From: Strigamia acuminata
Taxonomy: Eukaryota > Arthropoda > Chilopoda > Geophilomorpha > Linotaeniidae
DNA: 60,000 nucleotides
Assembly: GCA_949358305.1 (NCBI GenBank)
Contig: OX442314.1
Span: 62,073,369 to 62,133,368 of the forward strand
Direction: 5' to 3'
The notes under the pieces were generated by a model, which saw only the letters and a list, made by a program, of their open reading frames with translations, was not told the origin of the DNA and did not search any database. Both the position numbers and the translations under genes were made by a program. Below are positions 20,401 to 28,439 of this stretch, piece by piece. Positions within the stretch are counted from its first letter, which is position 1, and each line of letters opens with the position of its first letter.

Positions 20401-21136
20401 GTTACGGGAAATAAAAATGCGTACATTATCGTTATAATGGACGTGGCGACTCGTTGGCCCGAGTTGTACGCCGTCGCTAGACCTTCAGCAGAGAAAATCG
20501 TTGAATGTATCTACGACGTGGCGTTACGTTACGGATTTCCACGTAAAATAATATCCGATAACGGACCCCAATTTATCTCGAAAATTTGGGGTAAGTTTTG
20601 TAAAAAATTCGGGATTGTGGCGTCACATACTTCGACCTACAATCCTAGAACAAATCCCGTTGAGCGACTCAACAGGGACATTAAATATGCATTAAGTATA
20701 TTCACTGACATCCACAATAGGTGGGATGAATACTTGAGGGAGATCGCGTTCAGCATACGAACAACAGTCTCGAGGACGAGAGATTTTTCTCCGGCCTACC
20801 TCAACTTCGCCCGAGAGCTACGAGTGCCTTGGGACCCACGAGTGGCAGAGTCGGTAAATGTGGTGGACCCAGAGAAACCACATGAGTATGTGTATAAATT
20901 GGAGCAAACAATTTCGAACACATACAAGCATATGATGGCGCACATTTTTAACATGCGCGACCGCATTTTACAAGATAAAAGCGGTGGAAAATTCGTGAAT
21001 TTCGAGATCAATGATTTGGTGTGGAAAGATGCACACACCCTCTCAAATGCAGCGAGAGGAATCACCGCCAGCTTGGCCGACAAGAGAGATGGTCCGTATG
21101 TGATCATCGGCAAGCATGGCGGTAACGCGTATAAAT
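17497..21136 (+). CDS. pol: Gypsy A Pol, upstream part (PR-RT-RH-IN), interrupted by DIRS
   Basis: Reading from the first ATG, the order is aspartic protease (LLDSGADRSFV, near residue 99), reverse transcriptase (YLDD near 444), RNase H (HTDASRVGLGAAL near 592) and integrase. The integrase HHCC finger spans about 893-940. The catalytic triad is seen as SVDVMG, SDNGPQF and NPVERLN. A GPY/F-type segment (RDGPYVII) lies near residue 1197. This protein copies element RNA to DNA and integrates it. The frame is open upstream of the ATG through the gag stop, consistent with -1 frameshifting. It is cut at 21136 by the DIRS insertion, whose first bases make a TAG stop. The frame resumes at 26596. Without excision, this copy lacks the integrase tail. 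Confidence 0.95.
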
Positions 21137-21183
21137 AGTAAATTTTGCAAAGTAATGAAGCAAAATATTAATTGTATGAATAA

Positions 21184-21316
21184 CAAATAAATGATGTTAC
21201 TTATGGCTTGTCCAATTTAATGTACCAAAATCAGTACTTTTAAAGAAAAAAACCGTCAGGTGGCGTGCCCGATAATAGGGCTACTGCCACTACTGACCAC
21301 CAGTTCAATTTTTATA
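21184..21316. repeat. DIRS left inverted terminal repeat
   Basis: CAAATAAATGATGTTACTTA...ACCACCAGTTCAATTTTTA. It pairs with 26450-26582 with one visible mismatch near the inner end (TTC versus TCC). Confidence 0.92.
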
Positions 21317-21552
21317 ATATATCAGACTGGTAATAAAGTTAATCATACACATGTGTTACTATTTGAAATGAAATTTATTTTATTACATTCAAATCGTACA
21401 TCCAGACGAGATTCCATCCTTGATAGCGACATTATCAATTTTCTAAATAACAAAAACAAGTTAAAATTTTTTTATAATATATGTGAATTTATCAATATAT
21501 ACTGTATTAACGAATCAGGGTGGGATTTCCAATCTTGGAAAGTGGGTGGGAC
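21317..21552. other. Non-coding DIRS interior
   Basis: AT-rich sequence between the left ITR and the ICR. A plus-strand open frame here shows no family resemblance. Confidence 0.55.
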
Positions 21553-21655
21553 AGTAACATCATTTATTTGTTATTCATACAATTAATATTTTGCTTCATT
21601 ACTTTGCAAAATTTACTATTGTATAACATCAACAAATAAATGATGTTACTTATGG
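21553..21655. repeat. DIRS internal complementary region
   Basis: The left 66 bp are the reverse complement of 21136-21201 (left outer end plus ITR edge). The right 39 bp are the reverse complement of 26553-26595. The two meet at ACT-ATT-GTA. In DIRS replication models this region templates joining of the two ends into a circle. Confidence 0.92.
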
Positions 21656-22747
21656 CTGTTCGTAGCCACTCAAAATGGTTGAGGAAAATTCATGCGTTAT
21701 ATTATCAATTGGTTTGTTATAATGATTGTGAAACGTTCTTGCTGTGGACCAATCCGCAGCTTTCATAATATGAGAGAGATGTAAACCTTTACTGAATGCA
21801 AAAGAGGTCGAAGCTGCTCTTGTGGAATGCGCTTTAAAAATAGAAGTGTCTATTCCTGCATTAGTAAGAATTGTTTTCACCCATCTAGCGATGGTACTGA
21901 TGGAGACTGGTTGAAAGGGTTGAGATGAAGAAAGAAAAAACTGTTTATGATGGCCCCTGAATGGTGTTGAAAATTTCAAGTAAAATTTTACTGCTGAAAC
22001 AGGACATAAATCAGTATCCGTGAAAGAATTGACTACAAAAGGTGCCTGGGACCCAGATTTTCGGGTCTTAAGTAAAGGAATGCTACATGAGTTTTCATAA
22101 AATGTTATCTCGGAAGATAAGGCACATAAATCAGAAGATCTACTCGCAAGACAGAGTGCTAGAATGCCTATTGTTTTGAGATTCACAGCTAATTTTGGGG
22201 ATGACTGATTTAAGGAAATGCTTTTTAAATAGATTAGAACTGGGCCTACATGCCAGATGTGGGAGTATCTTGGTTTAGGGGGTTTTGAAAGAAAAATACC
22301 CTTCATTACTCGATGTATTAAAGGATGGGTTCCTAAAGCTTCATGCCCACTCACACAGAGTGTCTGAGAAATTGCTGATCTGTAGCAGTTTATGGTATTA
22401 TAAGCCAAGCCAGAAATAGAAAGAGTACTAAGAAAATTAGCTAGTTGGAAGTGAGATGGCGAAAAAGGGTTAACATGTTTTTTCTGAGCCCATTCGCACC
22501 AGCTTCTCCAGTAACGTTCATAGTTTTTAGCTGATGATTTTTTCCAGGAAGATCCCACCAACCTGGAAGCCTCTTCTGAAAGTCCCTCGTTTCTAAGCTT
22601 GGTGAGGAGAGTTTCCATGCAGCTAGAAGTAGTGATTGATTCAGAATCAGAGGGTGAGATTCTCCCTTTGGATTGAGTATCAATTGAGGGTGGTTCGGTA
22701 GCAGACAGGGAATGTCTGTCGACAGCTTCCAAAGCATAGGGAACCAT
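21650..22747 (-). CDS. YR: DIRS tyrosine recombinase
   Basis: 365 residues from the first ATG (22745-22747); the frame is open upstream only through non-ATG codons. It would integrate the circular DNA copy by site-specific strand exchange, without DDE chemistry. The C-terminal catalytic region shows an arginine in LASRSSDLCAL, the HSTRAAS box (HxxR) and the tyrosine in TFHNHYNK. An N-terminal SAM-like core-binding region carries NYERYWRSWCEWAQ. It overlaps the end of the RT-RNase H frame by about 300 bp, typical of DIRS elements. The stop lies at the inner edge of the ICR. All catalytic residues I can identify are present, so it is probably functional. Confidence 0.92.
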   Translation of the reverse strand: MVPYALEAVDRHSLSATEPPSIDTQSKGRISPSDSESITTSSCMETLLTKLRNEGLSEEASRLVGSSWKKSSAKNYERYWRSWCEWAQKKHVNPFSPSHFQLANFLSTLSISGLAYNTINCYRSAISQTLCVSGHEALGTHPLIHRVMKGIFLSKPPKPRYSHIWHVGPVLIYLKSISLNQSSPKLAVNLKTIGILALCLASRSSDLCALSSEITFYENSCSIPLLKTRKSGSQAPFVVNSFTDTDLCPVSAVKFYLKFSTPFRGHHKQFFLSSSQPFQPVSISTIARWVKTILTNAGIDTSIFKAHSTRAASTSFAFSKGLHLSHIMKAADWSTARTFHNHYNKPIDNITHEFSSTILSGYEQP

Positions 22748-24839
22748 GGTTGGGCGGTCCAGACTGGGGCAATCAACACCAATTCCTGTGTGAAGGAAGC
22801 ATATTTCAGTCGTTGAATGCAAGCAGGAATAAGTGCAAATGGGGGAAAAGCATATGGAATTCCAGAACCCCAGTTTTGGATTAGAGCATCAAAAGCCTTT
22901 GCTGAAGGATCTGGCTTCCAACTGTAATAAGGTGAAAGCTGAAAATTATGATTAGAGGCGAATAAATCGATACAAAATGGACCCCACAGGTTGGAAATAA
23001 GGTTAAAGACCTCTTGATCTAATTTCCAATCACCCGAATCAAACAGACTACCTCGTGAAGCTGCGTCTGCCAAACAGTTATCTGTACCTGGGATGTGTTC
23101 CGCTAAAATTGTTAAGTTTCTGTCCATTGCCCAAGACCACAAGTCCTGAGCTACCGCAGTTAATTCTGATGATCGTGGGCTACCGAGATTATTTATTGCT
23201 GCTATGGCTGATGTATTATCCATTTTAATTCGAATGGACACTCCTGACTGGTCCCTAGCTAAAGCTTTTAGTGCCCAGAAAGCTGCTACAAGCTCAAGAA
23301 CGTTGATATGTTTAGAAAGGTAAACTCCTGTCCATACACCTCCAATGCTTGTGTTTCCCGAAACTGCACCCCATCCTGTGGATGAAGCATCCGACTCTAA
23401 AGTTAGAACAACTGGTTTTGGAATAAGAGATCTACCTTTGCATGAATTCAAATTTCTAATCCACCATCTTAATTCGTTACGGGATTCTTTGTTAAGATAG
23501 CATTCAGATTCATACGAACCCTTACGTAAGAAACGCGTCTTTAGTTGCTGAAGTCCTCGATAATGCAAAGGTGCAGAGGAAATCGCCAGAGCGGTGGCAT
23601 TCAGTTTGCCAATAACTGAAGCTACTTCTCGAACAGACACTTTTTGTTTGTTAAGTAAATTCTTAATGGAAATCTGAATTCCTTTAGCCCTCTCCTCGGG
23701 TAAGGATACTAACATTTTGACTGAATCTATTTCAAAACCCAAAAAAATTAATTTTGTAGTAGGCTCTAAGATTGATTTTTTATTATTAACTATAAAACCT
23801 AAATTTTGAATTAAGGAAATGAAAAAATCTCTTTGTTTAATCAAAAGCTCTCTGTTTTCAGATGTAAAAAACCAATCATCTATAAAAACTGCAAGAAGAA
23901 CATTCAATGACCTTAAAAATGATGCTATTATTCGACATATCTTTGTGAAAATGTATGGGGCCGGACCTAAACCAAAGGGTAATACACCCAGTTCATAGAG
24001 GACTCCTTTCCAAATAAACCTAAGAAATTTTCTAAAATTCTTATCAATGGCCACTGAAAAATAGGCATCAGATAAATCAATTTTTATCATAAAATAATTC
24101 GGTTCAATAAGACTCAGTGCTGTGTGGATTCCTTCCATTTTAAAATGATGAAAGGTAATATGTTCATTTAATGGCTTTAAATTTAGAATTGGTCGGAAAC
24201 CTCCATCCTTTTTTGGAACTAAAAACAAAAAACTAATAATCTGATCTGGTCTGTGGTTAACGGCATAAGCTGCACCTTTTCTAACCATATTTTTAACTTC
24301 CTCATCAATCAATAATGTTGCTTCCTCTGAAAAAACCGGATGAGTGAAAGGGGACTGAATGGGATGAGATTCAAAATCAATCTGATATCCTTTAACTGTA
24401 GATAGGACCCAGGGATCACTAGTTAATTTCTTCCAATTGTGGATGCACAGAGGTAACCGGCTCGAACGAGCCGAAGATTGTGTAAATGGTATTTCAATAA
24501 AGGCTGATGAACTGGACCCCCCTGATTCGTAAATAAGAGGAGAAGATTCATGCATGTGTAAATTCGACTCCTCACCCGATTTGTTATTTTTTGAATGATC
24601 TTTGGTGTATCCGCCACGCCCTCGTGTAAAAGGTTTCTTGTAAAAAGGCTTGGGACGACCGTCGGTTCCTTGGGTGTTACTTCTAGCCTGAAAATTCGTT
24701 TTCTGTTGATAACTTTGGTGCTTGTTGTCCCTGAAGTTTTGTTGGTATGGGTGTGATCGAAAATGTGACCCTCCACCTCTGTTGCCGCCAGATCGCGTTC
24801 TTGCTTTGTCCAGGGCAAAAAACTCGTCAGATTGTTTTT
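22441..24839 (-). CDS. DIRS Gag tail + reverse transcriptase-RNase H (exon 3)
   Basis: The third exon in my model starts at 24839, after the acceptor TTTGTTTCAG, and stays open to 22441. Its first part (to about 24555) is Gly/Arg/Lys-rich (SGGNRGGG, TRGRGGYT), as expected of an RNA-binding Gag end. The RT follows with VPKKDGGFRPILNLKPLN and the catalytic FIDDWFF. RNase H has ESDASSTGWGAVSG and DNTSAIAAINN. A C-terminal block with CIDLFASNHN and VWTAQPWFP matches the conserved region after RNase H in animal DIRS elements. A conservative start without splicing is the ATG at 24553-24555. No frameshift or stop interrupts it. Confidence 0.9.
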
Positions 24840-24907
24840 CTGAAACAAACGGAAATTTGTAATAGTTTAGATAATATTCTCTGTTTCAGGCACATTATTA
24901 TAGTTAC
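24840..24907 (-). other. Predicted DIRS intron 2 (68 bp)
   Basis: Donor TTTA|GTAACTAT and acceptor TTTGTTTCAG. It contains the stop that would end exon 2 (ATC TAA). Removing it joins phase 1 to phase 2 and opens the frame directly into RT. An alternative donor, GTGCCT, is weaker and leads into a short frame. Confidence 0.72.
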
Positions 24908-25631
24908 TAAAGTATTCGGCGAACTTGTTTTCAAACAAGAATTCGTGATGGCTATGCCGGAAAGACTTTGAAATGTTGGTATTACGTCCCGCTAGCGCGT
25001 TCACAACATTAAATCGTCTCTCGTCATTTACTTTTGATGACAGACTACTAACTTGTAGTAGGATTGCCTGCATAGCTGTTAATGCTTCAGACTTTGACAG
25101 AGGGTTATTGGCAAATTCCCTGTCAAAAACCTTGGCTGCAACTGCACCAATGCGTAGGATTGAGGAACCAATCTCTTTAAATACTTTCTCTCGGGCTGCA
25201 GAGTAGGAAGTCTTCCTGGAGTTTACGTATGCTTCCACATCGGGGTCCATTTTTGTCATTCTTAGGGCCGGGACCTGATGAGTCGGGCAAGGGAAGATCT
25301 TGGCCAGCTTAATTCGTAAAGTTTTACTAGGTCGTACTGTTAATTGTTTCTCAATCTGATTAGCGGATTCCTTAGCTAGAAATGGAATCTCCTCCTCGGA
25401 TCCCCATTCGGATCCGTCCGAGTCCCCCTCTTGACTAGGAGACAAAAAACGTATCTCACTCGATCCATTTTCGACACGATCGTACGGTTTGCGTCGGCAG
25501 GGAGAACCAAATTCTTCACGGGAGCGGTCCCAATCGGTTTCCATATAGTTGCGTCCACAACCTCGCCCCTCGTGGTGCTTTTGACCATCGTAATAAGCTC
25601 CCGAATCATTGAAATCGAATGATCGACGAGA
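24908..25631 (-). CDS. gag: DIRS Gag, exon 2
   Basis: 724 nt, open throughout, beginning right after the acceptor ATTTTTAG and ending one base into a codon. The encoded part is acidic near its start (EGDSDGSEWGSEEE) and then helical and charged (AREKVFKEIGSSILR, NPLSKSEALTAMQAIL). This region corresponds by position to the DIRS gag-like ORF; I see no zinc knuckle. Its length modulo three fits both predicted introns, which supports the model. If unspliced it would read to a stop at 24867. Confidence 0.78.
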
Positions 25632-25698
25632 CTAAAAATAAAAAATCTTGCATATAGTATAAGTGGTTTCAGCCCACAACATAATGTGAAATACTTAC
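25632..25698 (-). other. Predicted DIRS intron 1 (67 bp)
   Basis: Consensus donor AAC|GTAAGTAT and acceptor ATTTTTAG. Phase 0, AT-rich, carrying an in-frame stop. Its length is close to that of intron 2. Confidence 0.78.
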
Positions 25699-26349
25699 GT
25701 TTTCCTGACTGAGATCGCTTCTCTTGTCCGCGATGGACCATGAGCCATGCTGATCTCTGACAAACTTCCCGCGCAATGGGGAAATTCCATCATAGTCTGG
25801 AAGATCATAATGAACAGAATTGATATTTCTATCACCGCTCCACCTGTCTTTGCTAGAGCAGGGCATTTGCGAGAAATCAATCAAATCATTTTGGGTAGAA
25901 AAAAGGGAGTCAGGCAGTCCTTTAGCTTTTGCCGCCTCATGTCTCAGATTGTCAAAATATTCCCTGGAGATGGTTATATTACTATCCACCTCTCTGTCCG
26001 ATTCCTCTGTAGAGCTGTTATGGTCTGCTGGATTGATCTGAATGTTTCCCTCATCGTGGCCGTCATTTTCCTCGCCCGCTGCAGACTTGTCGGTAACATG
26101 GAGTTCGGCGGAGGTAACTGCCGCAACTTCGGTCACGGATTTTTTGCGTCCGGAACGTGTTCGTGACGAAATGATTTCAGCACGCGGATGCGATGTTACC
26201 AAATTGTTGATGATATGCCCACGCGACGTTTTGGGAACATCAATGGCCGCCTCGATTCTGGTTCCTCCGCGTGGTCGGGTAATTGGTGGTGTGCTTTTCG
26301 AAGCATCGTTACCCATTTTCCTTCTTCTTACGATAGCTGCTTCTGCCAT
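25699..26349 (-). CDS. gag: DIRS Gag, exon 1
   Basis: 217 codons from ATG (26347-26349) to the predicted donor; unspliced it would add nine residues and stop. The N-terminal part is basic (VRRRKMGND, SRTRSGRKK). The rest is Ser/Asp/Glu-rich with DHNSSTEESDREVD. This is the first part of the Gag-like protein of the element. No nucleic-acid-binding finger is visible here. The start lies about 100 bp inside the right ITR, a normal leader distance. Confidence 0.8.
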
Positions 26350-26449
26350 GTGACGAATTAGTTCAAAAGCAATGAAGAAATTACCAAATTTAAGTGATAA
26401 TTTAAATAAAAGTCGGAGACTTAAAAAACGTGTACTGACCAGTGGTCAG

Positions 26450-26582
26450 TAAAAATTGGACTGGTGGTCAGTAGTGGCAGTAGCCCTATTATCGGGCACG
26501 CCACCTGACGGTTTTTTTCTTTAAAAGTACTGATTTTGGTACATTAAATTGGACAAGCCATAAGTAACATCATTTATTTGTT
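26450..26582. repeat. DIRS right inverted terminal repeat
   Basis: Reverse complement of 21184-21316. As the 5' end on the coding strand, it should contain the element promoter. A small extra palindrome, CTGACCAGTGGTCAG, sits at 26436-26450, just inside it. Confidence 0.92.
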
Positions 26583-26595
26583 GATGTTATACAAT

Positions 26596-27026
26596 TACGC
26601 AAGCTCGAGGACAACACCGAGCATAAGTCGATACAAGTACGAGAGTTAACTCCGTACATTCCGGAATTCCCGCAAGAAATGTGGGCCAAAGGCCAAGTCA
26701 AGTCTAAAACTGACGGCCAAATCATCGATATGTTCGCTGGCGAGTCGGAAAAAGCACCGCCAAGTGACAACGAGGAGTATTTCGACGCCCCTTCACCTCC
26801 GGTAAACGAGATAGTTGAATCCGTTCCGGATCCAATTTTGGTCGGGGGGGAAACAGGAGAAACTCCTGAAACAAACACAAAAAACACGGATAAAAAAGAA
26901 AACAATAATGAGGAGGTACAGACACAAAAAACAACAAAAAATATCGTACCTGCCTCGATCCGTAACCTGCGACCAAAAAGAGATAATCCGTTCATAAAAG
27001 GCGGAAAGGTCGTAGGAAAGAAGTAA
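26596..27026 (+). CDS. pol: Gypsy A Pol, C-terminal tail after the DIRS
   Basis: Resumes in the same frame as the upstream part: the split codon has one base at 21136 and two at 26596-26597. It begins just after the GPY/F segment of integrase. The tail is hydrophilic and acidic, then ends basic (NLRPKRDNPFIKGG), like the unstructured C-termini of Gypsy integrases that contact DNA or chromatin. Alone it is a broken fragment without its own obvious start; an ATG at 26679 exists but needs no functional meaning. Confidence 0.88.
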
Positions 27027-27502
27027 AATAAATTACGAGTCGATGGCGGCACTAAAAATAAATGTAATCGACCGATAGTGCAAGCCATCACGTCGCAGAA
27101 AATTTCGCTAAGTCCAACAAAGCGGATATCGGTCGAATTCGCGTCACGAGATGGCGTGGAAACGCGGGACCCGTAGCAAAATTATCGGCACGGGTCGGAT
27201 ACCGCGTGCAAAAGACCCCGTAGCAGCAATCGCGCACGGGAGTGAGAACAAAGGAGACCCGTAGCGTAACATGCGCACGGGTAGGTGCGCACTAGTCTCA
27301 AACACCCGGGTTCTGGAGTATATTACCCAGAATCCATCGCGATTACCTCGTGTTCACACGAACTTCCGCTTTTCACAGCTGATCGCTGCATTCGTGCGTG
27401 ATCCTCGTTTTTAACGTTTTACCGAGTTTTTCACCGAGTTTTTGAGATAGTTTTATCATCCTTTTTAAATCGTGATTGAGATTTTTGTGCGCGCTCCTCG
27501 CC
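27027..27502 (+). other. Gypsy A spacer between pol and third ORF
   Basis: Non-coding. It contains three tandem hairpins (27168-27282). The last 100 bp, with CACAGCTGATCGCTG and TTTTTCACCGAGTTTTT repeats, lead into a strong-context ATG at 27503. It may act as leader or RNA-structure region for the third ORF. Confidence 0.6.
27168..27282 (+). repeat. Three tandem CCCGTAGC...GCACGGG hairpins
   Basis: Hairpins at 27168-27196, 27216-27240 and 27257-27282 share the stem (A)CCCGT/ACGGG(T) with conserved inner GTAGC and GCAC and different loops. Spacing is 40-50 nt. Conservation of stem and inner bases with variable loops suggests a structured RNA or a repeated protein-binding site. Confidence 0.7.
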
Positions 27503-27592
27503 ATGGACGAGGAAGAGAACGACGTGCTGGCCATCGAGCACGAGGACGAGGAAAACTGGGACCGCGATGTAAACCAAGTCCAGCCCGATCAG
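27503..27592 (+). CDS. Predicted first exon of Gypsy A third ORF (acidic leader)
   Basis: ATG in strong context (CGCCATGG) opens 30 codons rich in Asp/Glu (starts MDEEENDVL) up to the donor-like CAG|GTAGAAGT. Codon 30 ends exactly at the donor, and the acceptor at 28439 precedes an in-frame ATG, so splicing would fuse this leader to the long ORF in phase 0. Without splicing it ends at 27616 as a 37-residue peptide. The GC-rich exon contrasts with the AT-rich stretch that follows. Function unknown; the splice is inferred. Confidence 0.5.
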
Positions 27593-28439
27593 GTAGAAGT
27601 CGGCATCGGCACATGAGAACTAGTTCCGTGCTGCTGAAGAAGAAATTTTGTTGACTAATACCTGACATGAGTGCTTTGCACTCGAAATAGCGTATAATTA
27701 ATTATTAACCGCGATCGCTCACACGATCGTATTTTTTTTCCTTGTTAATTTGTTTTCGAGGTGCGAGCGCAGACTTCACGTCGCCTCGCGTCTCGAAAAT
27801 TCCTCATGACTTGAGTCACGAGCGAGACAATGGGCTCGAGCCATAGATAATTTTATGACAAGGGGAGAATATTCTGTAAAAGAATATTTTTTCTCCACAA
27901 GTAATTTGACGCATCAAATTGATGCAACTTAACATTCGTACGATGAATTTTTCGGTGTGTTGGATAAATTTAATTTGACTTTAACTTTTTTAAAAATTAG
28001 ACAAAGTCCGACTTCGGAATAATTCTTTATTAGGTTTATTTATTTAATAACATTTCGACAAGCACATTTATTGTGCGATTTTAGTAATAATTTACACCCG
28101 ACGAATTCTTTTTACGAATGACTGATAATTATTAATTTAATTATTAGTAATGTTCTAATTAATGTTAGAATTAATTTGAAGTAAAATCTGATGATAAGAA
28201 TCCAGATTAAAGGCTCGATTCCGTCTCGCTGTGCGTTTTGGACATGAGACAGATTTTTCACGTGATGACTTCTCTTTTTCTATCCGACGAGGGACAATTC
28301 GTCCTACGTTTGCACCGATAGACAGGAATCGGTCTCGACGGACGGCTGCACGTACTGGCAACGTCCCTCGAAACCAACCATTTATCTACGTATTTAAATA
28401 TTAACTTTTTATTAATTGTTTATTTCTCCATCCTTCCAG
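27593..28439 (+). other. Predicted intron upstream of Gypsy A third ORF
   Basis: 847 bp of markedly AT-rich sequence between GC-rich coding parts. It starts GTAGAAGT and ends with a pyrimidine tract TTTCTCCATCCTTCCAG directly before ATG. No coding potential is seen. The acceptor is strong. The donor is moderate, and another donor nearer the 5' LTR could be used instead, as for retroviral subgenomic RNAs. Confidence 0.55.

Larger units (their letters stand above)
21137..26595 (-). mobile_element. DIRS-type tyrosine-recombinase retrotransposon (5459 bp)
   Basis: The coding strand is minus. It has inverted terminal repeats of about 133 bp (21184-21316 and 26450-26582), unequal outer ends (47 bp left, 13 bp right), and an internal complementary region at 21553-21655. 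That region is complementary to both ends joined, the hallmark of DIRS1 elements, which integrate through a circular intermediate. It encodes Gag, RT-RNase H and an overlapping tyrosine recombinase, with no integrase or protease. The trinucleotide AAT lies at both edges (21134-21136 and 26593-26595), and its complement ATT sits at the ICR junction, so it is likely the crossover core. Frames are intact once two predicted introns are removed. Confidence 0.95.

Noticed and set aside
24840-24893. Alternative DIRS intron with donor GTGCCT (54 bp)
   Set aside because: Weak donor, and phase 0 splicing would lead into a frame that ends at 24423 without RT.
28416-28439. Upstream start for the Gypsy A third ORF
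   Set aside because: The frame there begins with TTG and lies in the pyrimidine tract of a splice acceptor; the ATG at 28440 is preferred.
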